DNA of 64,000 nucleotides from Roseovarius sp. S88 (GTDB lineage: Bacteria > Pseudomonadota > Alphaproteobacteria > Rhodobacterales > Rhodobacteraceae). The stretch spans positions 3,451,501 through 3,515,500 of the forward strand of contig NZ_CP146069.1 in NCBI RefSeq assembly GCF_037023735.1, in the 5' to 3' direction. Of the stretch, positions 44,703 through 53,168 are shown one piece after another. The notes under the pieces were generated by a model that saw only the letters and a list, made by a program, of their open reading frames with translations, was not told the DNA's origin and ran no database searches. The stretch's first letter is position 1. Each line of letters begins with the position of its first letter. The translations under genes were made by a program, and so were the position numbers.

Positions 44703-45512
44703 ATGATGCCACATCCACTGATCAGCCACTCGCATGTCCATGCCTATCAGCGTGATGGCGTTGTCATGATCCCCGGACTCTTTGCAGACTGGGTCGACAC
44801 ATTGCGAGATGGTATTGAACGCAATATGCACAACCCGGGACCATACGCCTCGGAAAACCTCAAAGAGGGCGAAGGCGGCAGGTTCTTTGATGACTATTGC
44901 AACTGGCAAGATGTGCCAGAATTCGCGGACGTGATCACCAATTCACCAGCGGCTGAGGTTGCGGCAGACCTCATGAAATCTCAGTCAGTGCAGATGTTCC
45001 ACGACCACGTTCTGGTTAAGGAACCCGGCACATCCAAACCGACGCCGTGGCACCAAGACGGTCCCTACTATTTTGTGGATGGGACTCAAAACATTAGCTT
45101 CTGGTGCCCGGTTGATCCAGTCGAGGACGCGAGTCTGCGTTGCGTGAAAGGGTCCCATCTTTGGGAAAAGCCTGTCCTACCAACGCGGTGGCTCAGCGAA
45201 GACAACTTCTATCCAAACCCGGATGAATTCATACCTGTGCCTGATCCGGATGCAGAAGACATGGACGTTGCAGAATGGCCTATGCAACCGGGCGACGCGG
45301 TGGCTTTCAACTTTGGCATTTTGCACGGTGCACGGGGCAATGAAACAACCCGGCGCAGGCGTGCGTTTTCTCTGCGACTTGTAGGCGATGATGCGCGATA
45401 TGTAGAGAGGCAGGGGCGCACCTCTCCCCCATTTCCCGGACATAATATGTCACCGGGCGACTGGTTGCGTGAAGACTGGTTCCCCAAGATTTGGCCCCGC
45501 CCGTCGTCATAG
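44703..45512 (+). CDS. Phytanoyl-CoA dioxygenase (PhyH) family protein
   Basis: The 269-residue protein shows the Fe(II)/2OG triad of PhyH enzymes: His117-x-Asp119 (PWHQDGPYY) and His208 (FGILHGARGN), with an Arg cluster after it for 2-oxoglutarate. GGGAGG precedes the ATG. It is followed 12 bp later by a DoxX-type membrane protein, forming a two-gene unit. Bacterial PhyH proteins hydroxylate varied substrates (ectoine, natural products, alkylphosphonates), so the target is not predicted. Confidence 0.85.
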   Translation: MMPHPLISHSHVHAYQRDGVVMIPGLFADWVDTLRDGIERNMHNPGPYASENLKEGEGGRFFDDYCNWQDVPEFADVITNSPAAEVAADLMKSQSVQMFHDHVLVKEPGTSKPTPWHQDGPYYFVDGTQNISFWCPVDPVEDASLRCVKGSHLWEKPVLPTRWLSEDNFYPNPDEFIPVPDPDAEDMDVAEWPMQPGDAVAFNFGILHGARGNETTRRRRAFSLRLVGDDARYVERQGRTSPPFPGHNMSPGDWLREDWFPKIWPRPSS

Positions 45513-45524
45513 CGGAGAACTGAT

Positions 45525-45998
45525 ATGGATGATGATTTACGTCTCTCGTCCAACGATTGGACAGACGGTGTTGCTCTTCTGGTCCTGCGCCTCGGCTTGG
45601 CGTGGTTTATGTTTCTGTGGGCGGCGCACAAGATCATAACACCCGGCCAGTACCAGCAGCTGGCACGGCATTTTGACAAGGTCGATCTTAGCCTATGGCA
45701 GGTCTATCTCGCGGGTGGCTTGCAGATTGCGCTTTGTCTCTGCGTGGCTGTGGGTATTTTTCGCTATGCGTCTTATTCGGCCTTACTCATAATGCATTTC
45801 TTCACGGTCCTGCGCCGATGGGAGAGATTTATTGATCCCTTCGCACTGAATGACCGCGGCTTTCCAATCAATCGAAACCCGGTGATCGATCTCGCAGTAT
45901 TGGGCGCTTTTATTGCGCTCGTATTGTTGATCCGCCGCGATCACCTCAGCCTTGGGGGATGGCTCAACCGTCATCATCGCAAGGCTTGGTGGCATTGA
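45525..45998 (+). CDS. DoxX-like integral membrane protein
   Basis: 157 residues with about four hydrophobic helices (20-40, 62-82, 84-95 and 121-137) of the DoxX type. It directly follows the PhyH gene. The membrane partner may supply electrons or shuttle a quinone or lipid substrate for it, but that is only a guess. Its stop codon is the first arm of a 12-bp inverted repeat. Confidence 0.72.
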   Translation: MDDDLRLSSNDWTDGVALLVLRLGLAWFMFLWAAHKIITPGQYQQLARHFDKVDLSLWQVYLAGGLQIALCLCVAVGIFRYASYSALLIMHFFTVLRRWERFIDPFALNDRGFPINRNPVIDLAVLGAFIALVLLIRRDHLSLGGWLNRHHRKAWWH

Positions 45999-46056
45999 AG
46001 CGTTTCGCGGTGAACCTGAATCACAGATGTTCGCGAAACGCTTTACATGGGTAAAG
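45998..46056. repeat. 12-bp inverted repeat plus a second hairpin after the DoxX gene
   Basis: AAGCGTTTCGCG (45998-46009) and its exact reverse complement CGCGAAACGCTT (46032-46043) are separated by 22 nt and begin at the DoxX stop. A second short perfect hairpin (CTTTAC-ATGG-GTAAAG, 46041-46056) overlaps the end. There is no strong T-run on the plus strand. Likely a 3'-end structure for the PhyH-DoxX transcript. Confidence 0.55.
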
Positions 46057-46085
46057 AAAAACCACCTGGGATAATTTCCCAGGTG
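46053..46085 (-). terminator. Rho-independent terminator for the taurine transaminase gene
   Basis: On the minus strand a 9-bp stem (CACCTGGGA / TCCCAGGTG, loop of 5) lies 26 bp past the tpa stop and is followed by GTTTTTCTTT. It terminates the leftward tpa transcript. Confidence 0.87.
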
Positions 46086-46110
46086 ACTCTTTCGGCTAAT
46101 GTTTTAGATC

Positions 46111-47493
46111 TCAACCGAAGACTTTACCAAGCGCATTGTCTACCGCGGACACGATCTCATCAATGTCATCCTTGGTCGAAATCAACGCTGGCGAGAAACA
46201 CAGCGTGTTGTTGAACCCAGGAATCGACCGGTTGGTTACACCGATGATCACGCCCTGCTGCATACAGTCGGCAACAACGGCCTGCGCCTGTTTTTCATCC
46301 ACAGGATCGCGGCTGTCACGATCTGCAACCAGTTCGGCTCCGAGGAACAGACCCTTGCCACGCACATCACCGATCACGGCATGTTTGTCGGCCAGCGCGC
46401 TCAGTTGATCGAACATGTAGTCGCCCATCTGCGTCGTATTCTCCAGAAGATTCTCTTCCTCGATGATCGACATGTTCTCAAGCGCCGCGGCAGGACCTGC
46501 AGTACAGCCTCCAAAGGTCGAAATATCGCGGAAGTAATCGAGCGGGTCCTCGACATTCTCTTTGAACATCTCAAACACACGCTCGTTGGTGACACAGCAC
46601 GCAATCGCCGCATAACCAGAGGCCACACCTTTGGCCATTGTGACGAAATCAGGCTCGATGCCGTAGTGCTGATAACCAAACCACGTGCCGGTCCGGCCCA
46701 CACCACACACAACTTCATCGATGTGCAGCAGGATGTCATACTTGCGGCAAATCTCCTGCACACGTGGCCAGTAACCTTCCGGCGGTGTGATAACGCCACC
46801 GCCTGCCGTCACTGGCTCAAGGCAAAGCGCACCAACAGTGTCGGGCCCTTCGGCCAAGATGACCTCTTCGATCGCATTCGCAGCGGCAATGCCATATTCC
46901 TCACCAGACAAATCCCACTGTGCCCGATACTCAAGGCAATGCGGCACTCGCACGAACCCTGGCGCAAAAGGGCCGTATTGCGCGTTGCGCTCATCCTGGC
47001 CACCTGCGGACATCGTCGCCAATGTTGAGCCGTGGTAGTCGCGGTCCCGGTAAAGGATCTTGTGCTTTTTGCCGCCATAACGTTTGTGCGAAATCTGGCG
47101 AACCATCTTAAAGGCTTTTTCGTTCGCCTCAGAGCCAGAGTTCACATAATAAACACGGCTCATCCCTGGCATTTTCGAAATCAGACGTTCCGAAAACTGC
47201 GCGCCAGGGATCGAACCAGCAGTGCCAGCAAAGTAGTTCAGCTTGATCAACTGATCACGCACGGCATTGGCAATCCGCTCGCGACCGTAGCCAACATTGA
47301 CGGTCCAGACACCACCGGATACGGCATCCAGATGTTCCTTGCCATGCTGGTCCCAAACCCGCATGCCTTTGCCTTCTACGATGATACGCGGCGCGCCGGT
47401 TTCAAACGGTTTGTGCTGGATCAGGTGATGCCAAACATGTGCGCGGTCGGCATCGACGATTTTTTCGATATCATTCAGCTGGTTGCCATCCAT
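46111..47493 (-). CDS. tpa: Taurine-pyruvate aminotransferase
   Basis: 460 residues from the ATG at 47493 (MDGNQLNDIEK), supported by GGAG upstream; a frame to 47565 adds a tail without family similarity. Class III aminotransferase features: HIDEVVCGVGRTGTW and PLP Lys in MAKGVASGYAA. The full-length similarity and the divergent tauABC operon identify it as taurine:pyruvate transaminase, which makes sulfoacetaldehyde and alanine. The next enzyme, sulfoacetaldehyde acetyltransferase (xsc), is not in the window. Confidence 0.9.
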   Translation of the reverse strand: MDGNQLNDIEKIVDADRAHVWHHLIQHKPFETGAPRIIVEGKGMRVWDQHGKEHLDAVSGGVWTVNVGYGRERIANAVRDQLIKLNYFAGTAGSIPGAQFSERLISKMPGMSRVYYVNSGSEANEKAFKMVRQISHKRYGGKKHKILYRDRDYHGSTLATMSAGGQDERNAQYGPFAPGFVRVPHCLEYRAQWDLSGEEYGIAAANAIEEVILAEGPDTVGALCLEPVTAGGGVITPPEGYWPRVQEICRKYDILLHIDEVVCGVGRTGTWFGYQHYGIEPDFVTMAKGVASGYAAIACCVTNERVFEMFKENVEDPLDYFRDISTFGGCTAGPAAALENMSIIEEENLLENTTQMGDYMFDQLSALADKHAVIGDVRGKGLFLGAELVADRDSRDPVDEKQAQAVVADCMQQGVIIGVTNRSIPGFNNTLCFSPALISTKDDIDEIVSAVDNALGKVFG

Positions 47494-47891
47494 GAGAAGC
47501 TCCATCAGGTATAGCCCATCGAAAGGACGGGCACAGGCGTGTATTTTGTCTCGAACTCTGTGCAATATCAGCCCTGAATCTGACCGCTTAAATAGGGCCA
47601 GTTCGGAGCTTTGATTAACGCCAAATCCAGCGATGCCACCTTTCTGTTCACCCGAAAATTTCGTAAATTCAATTGGTTTGACGAATGCTTATCCAAATTA
47701 AAGCTTCGGATGCTCAAAACATGGGCATGAATCTTCACAAAACCATTGAACGGAATCGCAATTTCGGATCGGATGACGTCGCATCTGTTGCCACTCCACT
47801 CGGAGTGGCGCAAGATTGTTGCGCCCACCTTAAGGTCATGGGTCGGCGTCAAACATAAAAATGACCAAAGTGTATAGGGAGAAACCTAAAT
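47494..47891. promoter_or_regulatory. Divergent tpa/tauA control region with overlapping hairpins
   Basis: This 398-bp region holds both promoters and no convincing gene. About 80 bp upstream of the tauA ATG are two perfect inverted repeats that share bases: GCCACTCC-4 nt-GGAGTGGC (47790-47809) and GGCGCAA-5 nt-TTGCGCC (47807-47825). They cannot both form at once in RNA, so they could act as an alternative-fold switch or be operators. I could not find the known TauR direct repeats and no TauR gene is adjacent. Confidence 0.45.
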
Positions 47892-48887
47892 ATGACACTC
47901 AAATCCAAACTCATGGGTGCCGCAGCCGGTCTCGCCGTAGTGGCAGGATCACAGGCTGCATTGGCCGACGGCCACGAGTCCATCACAGTTGGCTATTTCT
48001 TGGAATGGCCCATGCCATTCCAGTTTGCCAAAGAACAGGGCATGTATGACGAAGCACTCGGCGCCACTGTAAACTGGGTCAGCTTCGACACAGGTACCGC
48101 GATGAGCGCGGCCATGGCGTCAGGCGACGTGCAGATTTCTGTCAGCCAAGGTGTCCCACCCTTCGTGGTTGCCACCAGCGCGGGACAGGACCTTCAGATC
48201 ATCGACGTGGCCGTGTCCTATTCGGACAATGACAACTGCGTTGTATCGTCGGCGCTTGAAATTGACAAAGGCAGCGCAGGCGAACTGGCCGGTAAGAAAG
48301 TCGCCGTTCCTCTCGGCACAGCTGCCCACTATGGCTTCCTCAAGCAAATGAGCCACTTTGGCGTTTCGCTCGACAGCCTGGAAGTGGTCGACATGGCCCC
48401 TGCTGAAGGTCAGGCGGCTCTGGCACAAGGTTCTGTTGACATGGCATGTGGCTGGGGTGGCGCACTGCGTCGCATGAAAGAAAGCGGCAACGTGCTTCTG
48501 ACTGGTGCTGAGAAAGAAGAGCTCGGCATTCTCGTCTTCGACGTGACTTCGGCACCGTCTTCGTTTGTTGCGGAAAACAGCGACATGGTCGCCAAGTTCC
48601 TCGACGTGACAGCAGAAGCCAACGCGATGTGGGCGGATGAAGCCAACCACGCCAAAATGCTGCCGGTAATCGCCAAAGACGCTGGTATGTCTGAAGACGA
48701 CACAATGGCGACAATCAGCACATTTGTCTTCCCAACTGTTGAAGATCAACTGACCGCCAAATGGCTCGGCGGTGGCGCTCAGGACTTCATGAAGGGCGTT
48801 GCAGACGTCTTTGTGGAAGCAGGCTCTATTGATGCGGCAAAAGCATCCTATGCAGACAACGTGAACACCGGCCCACTGGGTCAGTAA
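47892..48887 (+). CDS. tauA: Taurine ABC transporter substrate-binding protein
   Basis: A 331-residue periplasmic protein with a signal peptide (AGLAVVAGSQAALA), then the NMT1/TauA fold, with segments near YFLEWPMPFQFAKEQG and PLGTAAHYGF. With tauB and tauC downstream and tpa divergent, taurine is the likely ligand. A terminator-like stem sits right after it, so the binding protein may be made in excess over the transporter. Confidence 0.9.
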   Translation: MTLKSKLMGAAAGLAVVAGSQAALADGHESITVGYFLEWPMPFQFAKEQGMYDEALGATVNWVSFDTGTAMSAAMASGDVQISVSQGVPPFVVATSAGQDLQIIDVAVSYSDNDNCVVSSALEIDKGSAGELAGKKVAVPLGTAAHYGFLKQMSHFGVSLDSLEVVDMAPAEGQAALAQGSVDMACGWGGALRRMKESGNVLLTGAEKEELGILVFDVTSAPSSFVAENSDMVAKFLDVTAEANAMWADEANHAKMLPVIAKDAGMSEDDTMATISTFVFPTVEDQLTAKWLGGGAQDFMKGVADVFVEAGSIDAAKASYADNVNTGPLGQ

Positions 48888-48903
48888 CGCACGGCAACAA
48901 AGG

Positions 48904-48930
48904 CGGGCGCAGCAGCGCCCGTCTTTCTTT
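48904..48930 (+). terminator. Partial terminator between tauA and tauB
   Basis: A 7-bp stem (CGGGCGC / GCGCCCG) with a 4-nt loop is followed by TCTTTCTTT, 16 bp past the tauA stop and upstream of the co-directional tauB. It probably lets only part of transcription continue, keeping TauA abundant relative to TauBC. Confidence 0.8.
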
Positions 48931-48974
48931 AGAGCGCTCAAAGCGCCGAACGACCTGCCAAAAAGGGGACACTT

Positions 48975-49781
48975 GTGGACGGTCTATTCATAGATGACAT
49001 ATCAATGCGCTTCGACTTGCCGAATGGCGGTCACGTCCAAGCGTTGAAAAACGTGACGCTCGACATCAAGTCGGGCGAGTTGATGAGTGTTCTCGGCCCA
49101 TCGGGCTGCGGCAAGACAACGCTTTTGAACATCGTTGCCGGCTTCCTGGCCCCCACAGAAGGCAGGATTAAACTCAACGGGCATGAGGTCACTGGCCCAC
49201 ACCCCGAACGCGGCATGGTGTTTCAGCAGGGCGCCCTCTTTGAGTGGATGAACGTCCGCGATAACGTGAGCTTTGGTCCCGACATGAAGGGCATGAGTCG
49301 CAAGGAAAGCGCTGAAAAAGTAGAACACCTTCTGGATGTGGTCGGCCTGCAGGACTTTAAGGAAAAAGCCGTTTACGAGCTTTCGGGCGGGATGCAACAG
49401 CGTGTGGCCCTGGCCCGCTGCCTGGCCAACGACCCCGACGTTATCCTGATGGACGAGCCGCTCGGCGCGCTTGACGCGCTGACCCGCGAAAAGATGCAGA
49501 GCCTTGTGCTCGATCTATGGAAAGATACAGGCAAAACAATCATCCTGATCACCCACTCGGTCGAAGAGGCGCTTCTTTTGGGTGAACGCCTTCTGGTCAT
49601 GGCCCCGCGTCCGGGTCGGGTGCACAAGGAGTACCGCCTACCCTTCGCCGACCTTGGTGTCGGCAATGACCTCCGAGAGGTCAAGAAACACAAAGAGTAC
49701 GCCAAAACCCGTGAAGAAATCCTCGCCATGATCTGGAACATGGAAGAGGAAATCATGGGCAGAACGGAGGAAAGCGCATGA
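48975..49781 (+). CDS. tauB: Taurine ABC transporter ATP-binding protein
   Basis: 268 residues from GTG at 48975 (AAGGGG upstream). Standard ABC ATPase of the NitT/TauT family: Walker A GPSGCGKT, signature LSGGMQQR, Walker B VILMDEP, H-loop ITHSVEEA. It powers taurine uptake. Its stop overlaps the tauC start by four bases. Confidence 0.92.
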   Translation: MDGLFIDDISMRFDLPNGGHVQALKNVTLDIKSGELMSVLGPSGCGKTTLLNIVAGFLAPTEGRIKLNGHEVTGPHPERGMVFQQGALFEWMNVRDNVSFGPDMKGMSRKESAEKVEHLLDVVGLQDFKEKAVYELSGGMQQRVALARCLANDPDVILMDEPLGALDALTREKMQSLVLDLWKDTGKTIILITHSVEEALLLGERLLVMAPRPGRVHKEYRLPFADLGVGNDLREVKKHKEYAKTREEILAMIWNMEEEIMGRTEESA

Positions 49782-51088
49782 CCGGTATTCTCGTACTTCT
49801 GCTCTATATCGGGGCGTTTTTTGGAAGTTTCTTCATCGCAAAAGCGCTCTATCGCAGTGCGTTTGAGAAGAAAGGCTTCAACAAGCTGAAAACCGTAACC
49901 TTCGGGGACGAAAGCGCAATCACTGCAAACAGAGTGGCCTCGGTCATATCGGTGATCACAGTTTTCTGGCTGTGGGTGGCCTTCACCAACTCGGTGATCC
50001 CATTGCCCAAGTTTCCCGGGCCCTTCTCCGGCGACATGACATTCACCTACACCGCTCAGCTAGAAGATGGTGCTACAGACGATGCCAACGTGACGGTGCG
50101 GGTTTACCGCGAGGATATCCAACAAACGATCGGTGAAAACGGAGAGCCGGGGCGCGAACCCTCAGCGGTAGAGGTCGAGCCCGGTGACGGCTTTGCCAAG
50201 AACGACTCTCTGACGGTGGCCAGGTATGGTTTCAAGGTGATCAATGTCTGGCAGAATGATGAAGTCTCCAAAAGCGATGGCTCAAAGATTGTTGCGATAA
50301 ATGGTCAACCAATTCAGCCGGGCGAAAAGATTGATGTCCCCGAGGGCAAGATTGGCTTGACGGATAAAGGATCGCCGACATTCGAACCTGCTGTGGGACT
50401 GCGCATGGCGCGACTCTACTTGCCAGCGCCCGAAGTCGTGTTTCAACGCTTCGTCTGGCTCAACAAGGAAGGCTACCAGGGCTACACGCTGCTGGAACAT
50501 ACGCGTTATTCATTGCAGCGTGTCTTGCTGGGCTTTCTACTCGGGGCTTTGGTCGGTGTGCCAATCGGATACGCCATGGGCCTTACAGGTTGGGCACGCG
50601 GCTGGTTTGATCCAATCGTCGAATTCATGCGCCCAATTCCACCCTTGGCGCTCATTCCGCTGATCATCATCTGGTTCGGAATCGGCGAGGTCGGAAAGGT
50701 TGTTCTGCTCTTCCTAGCCGCCCTATGGATCATGATTATCGCGGCAAGGTCTGGTGTGTCCGGTGTGGCAATCTCCAAGGTTCATGCGGCCTATTCGCTG
50801 GGTGCGTCCAAGTGGCAGATCCTGAGCAAGGTCATCGTTCCCAATTCCCTGCCTGACATCTTTACCGGTGCACGTGTGGCCATGGGGGTCTGCTGGGGTA
50901 CTGTTGTTGCGGCAGAACTCGTTGCGGCGAACGTGGGCCTTGGTAAGATGATCGTAACGGCGTCCAAGTTCCAGCTGACAGACGTCATCATTGTCGGGAT
51001 CATCATCATCGGCCTAATTGGCTTTGCCATCGAGGTCGGGATGCGTGCGCTGGAAAACTGGTTGATCCCTTGGAAGGGCCGCGTCTAG
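49778..51088 (+). CDS. tauC: Taurine ABC transporter permease with large insertion
   Basis: A 436-residue permease, about 150-180 residues longer than typical TauC. The conserved permease part (from LPAPEVVFQRFVWL about 215 onward, six helices, EAA loop near AAYSLGASKWQ) is normal. Before it lie an extra N-terminal hydrophobic segment (1-22), another helix (52-74) and a ~130-residue hydrophilic insert (about 80-210) that should face the periplasm, where it could contact TauA. The insert has no recognised domain. Confidence 0.88.
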   Translation: MTGILVLLLYIGAFFGSFFIAKALYRSAFEKKGFNKLKTVTFGDESAITANRVASVISVITVFWLWVAFTNSVIPLPKFPGPFSGDMTFTYTAQLEDGATDDANVTVRVYREDIQQTIGENGEPGREPSAVEVEPGDGFAKNDSLTVARYGFKVINVWQNDEVSKSDGSKIVAINGQPIQPGEKIDVPEGKIGLTDKGSPTFEPAVGLRMARLYLPAPEVVFQRFVWLNKEGYQGYTLLEHTRYSLQRVLLGFLLGALVGVPIGYAMGLTGWARGWFDPIVEFMRPIPPLALIPLIIIWFGIGEVGKVVLLFLAALWIMIIAARSGVSGVAISKVHAAYSLGASKWQILSKVIVPNSLPDIFTGARVAMGVCWGTVVAAELVAANVGLGKMIVTASKFQLTDVIIVGIIIIGLIGFAIEVGMRALENWLIPWKGRV

Positions 51089-51106
51089 TTTAAACTAAAC
51101 CCAAAT

Positions 51107-51139
51107 CGCCCGATCTCAGGATCGGGCGTTTTCTTTCTT
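51107..51139 (+). terminator. Rho-independent terminator after tauC
   Basis: A 9-bp stem (CGCCCGATC / GATCGGGCG, 4-nt loop) followed by TTTTCTTTCTT ends the tauABC operon. The convergent Lrp-type gene ends 12 bp on, and the minus strand is also T-rich, so it may work both ways. Confidence 0.88.
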
Positions 51140-51150
51140 AAGCAATTATC

Positions 51151-51600
51151 TCAAGCCCGCATGTCCTTGGGTGATCCCATCACCACATAAGAGGTGATCG
51201 CATTCACCTGCGGCAAGGTTCCGATCACATCGGTATGAAACGCCTTGTAGGCTGTCAGGTCCGCAACCTCGATCCGCAGTAGGTATTCAACCGATCCCGT
51301 GATGTTGTGACATTCCACAACTTCGGGCGCGATGGACATGGCGCGTTCAAACGCCTGCTGGCTGTCTTTAGTGTGTGAATTCAGACCAACTGTTGTGTAG
51401 GCCACGAACCCAATTCCGGTTTTGGCACGATCAAGCTTGGCACGATACCCGACAATAACGCCCCTTTTCTCCAGATCCTGAACCCGCCGCAAACAAGCCG
51501 ACGGCGACAGCCCGACACGATCAGCGAGCTCCAGGTTGGTGAGTCGACCGTCCTTTTGAAGTTCATGCAATATTTGTTCGTTTATGTGATCCATATTCAT
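51151..51600 (-). CDS. Lrp/AsnC-family transcriptional regulator
   Basis: A 149-residue regulator with an N-terminal winged helix (NEQILHELQKDGRLTNLELADRVGLSPSACLRRVQDLEKRG) and an effector (RAM) domain with EVVECHNITGSVEYLLRIE. These proteins sense amino acids. It is divergent from the LysE-type exporter, whose expression it probably controls. AT-rich sequence between them likely holds its site. Confidence 0.92.
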   Translation of the reverse strand: MNMDHINEQILHELQKDGRLTNLELADRVGLSPSACLRRVQDLEKRGVIVGYRAKLDRAKTGIGFVAYTTVGLNSHTKDSQQAFERAMSIAPEVVECHNITGSVEYLLRIEVADLTAYKAFHTDVIGTLPQVNAITSYVVMGSPKDMRA

Positions 51601-51675
51601 TTAATATTGCTAAAATCTTTGGATTGCACGATGAAAAGCAATCTTTATGCGCTATCACATACATATCATTGCGCA

Positions 51676-52278
51676 ATGACACCCGAGCTCTTCATTGCGC
51701 TGGTCGGCTTTGCCTTCATTACGGTCATCACACCCGGCCCAAACAACCTGATGCTGATGGCCTCAGGTGCAAATTTTGGCTTCCGCCGCACAATCCCGCA
51801 CATGCTGGGCATCGGCCTTGGCTTTCCATCAATGATCTTTCTTGTGGGCATTGGCATCATGCAACTTTTTGACATGTGGGAGCCAAGCTACACGATCCTC
51901 AAGTGTCTCAGCGTCATTTATCTGCTCTATTTGGCATGGAAAATTGCGAATGCCACTCCACCCGAACATGCACAATCCGAAGGCAGTCCACTTACTTTTC
52001 TGCAAGCCGCAGCTTTTCAGTGGGTCAACCCCAAAGCTTGGAGCATGGCCTTGTCTGCCATCACGCTCTACGCGACCAGCCGGGATCTGCAGGCAGTTTT
52101 GTGGGTATCAGGCGCCTATATTGCTATGTCCGTTGTGAGTACAACAAGCTGGACCACCTTAGGTCAACAAATGCGTCGATTTCTCAATAGCCCAACACGC
52201 CTTCGAGTGTTCAACATAGTGATGGCCATTCTTCTGGTCAGCACGTTAATCCCCGTACTTTGGCCCACGCAGACCTAG
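51676..52278 (+). CDS. LysE/RhtB-family amino-acid exporter
   Basis: 200 residues from the ATG at 51676 (MTPELFIALVGFAFI), the standard start for this family; a longer frame to 51556 is not supported. Five to six helices, with the family motif TPGPNN near residue 18. It exports amino acids or derivatives. Divergent Lrp-type regulator, a common arrangement in LysE systems. Confidence 0.87.
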   Translation: MTPELFIALVGFAFITVITPGPNNLMLMASGANFGFRRTIPHMLGIGLGFPSMIFLVGIGIMQLFDMWEPSYTILKCLSVIYLLYLAWKIANATPPEHAQSEGSPLTFLQAAAFQWVNPKAWSMALSAITLYATSRDLQAVLWVSGAYIAMSVVSTTSWTTLGQQMRRFLNSPTRLRVFNIVMAILLVSTLIPVLWPTQT

Positions 52279-52280
52279 GG

Positions 52281-53129
52281 TCAAGCATCGACCCGCGCGC
52301 TCTCCCATGCCAGGATCGCACGCTTGACCGGAAGGCCCCAGTGATATCCGCCAAGACCACCCGATTTACGCAACGCGCGATGGCATGGAATCAAAAAACT
52401 CACTGGATTGCGGCCGACTGCCGTGCCGACGGCCCGCACGGCCTTGGGGTGGCCAATCGCCTCGGCAATTTCTGAGTAGGTCGTGACATGCCCCGATGGG
52501 ATTTGCAGCAAAGCTTCCCAAACCTTGATTTGAAACGGCGCACCAATCATGTAGAGAGGTGTTTTCTCCTCAGCTTGGTCGCCTGCGCCAAAAGCATTCA
52601 GCACCCAAGGTCGCAGCATCATGGGATCCTCCACGAAAGCGGCTTTGGGCCAACGGGACATCAAATCCCCCATCGTGGCCTCCTCGGTGGTTTCATTGGC
52701 AAAGCCGATACCACAGATGCCCTTCTGCGTTCCCATCACAAGCGACAATCCAAAAGGGCTGTCAAACCATCCCCAATAGACCGTGAGCCCCTCACCTTTG
52801 CGGGCAAATTCACCCGGACTCATTGCTTCCCAGCGCAAGAAAAGATCATAGAGCCGCCCTGTCCCGGACAGCCCCAGCTCGTGGGCCGTATCCAGCGTTG
52901 TGAACCGTTCGGCCAGCATGTCTTTGGCTTGTCCTAATGCCAGATACTGTTGATACCGCTTTGGCGACACACCCACCCATTGCGTAAAGACCCGTTGGAA
53001 ATGAGCAGGACTCATGTTCATTTTTTCGGCCAACTCATTCAGCGAAAGCTTTGGGTCCGCGTCATCAATCAAATCGATCGCGCGTCGCATAACGTTAAAA
53101 TGGTATCCATCGTGGGCAGGAACATTCAT
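52281..53129 (-). CDS. Bifunctional AraC-type regulator / methylated-DNA-cysteine methyltransferase (Ada-like)
   Basis: 282 residues from ATG at 53129 (GAGG 7-8 nt upstream). N-terminal AraC-type helix-turn-helix (about 15-85, NMSPAHFQRVFTQWVG) plus a C-terminal O6-methylguanine transferase domain with Cys249 in PCHR. The N-terminal zinc domain of full Ada is missing, so it probably repairs O6-alkylguanine and regulates without the phosphotriester switch. The 3' end lies 2 bp from the convergent LysE stop. Confidence 0.87.
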   Translation of the reverse strand: MNVPAHDGYHFNVMRRAIDLIDDADPKLSLNELAEKMNMSPAHFQRVFTQWVGVSPKRYQQYLALGQAKDMLAERFTTLDTAHELGLSGTGRLYDLFLRWEAMSPGEFARKGEGLTVYWGWFDSPFGLSLVMGTQKGICGIGFANETTEEATMGDLMSRWPKAAFVEDPMMLRPWVLNAFGAGDQAEEKTPLYMIGAPFQIKVWEALLQIPSGHVTTYSEIAEAIGHPKAVRAVGTAVGRNPVSFLIPCHRALRKSGGLGGYHWGLPVKRAILAWESARVDA

Positions 53130-53168
53130 GGCGGACCTCATTGGTTAGATGATCCGAAGTTAAGCCAA

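Noticed and set aside
47494..47891. TauR-type direct repeats in the tpa/tauA region
   Set aside because: I looked for the reported TauR direct-repeat consensus on both strands and found no convincing copy.
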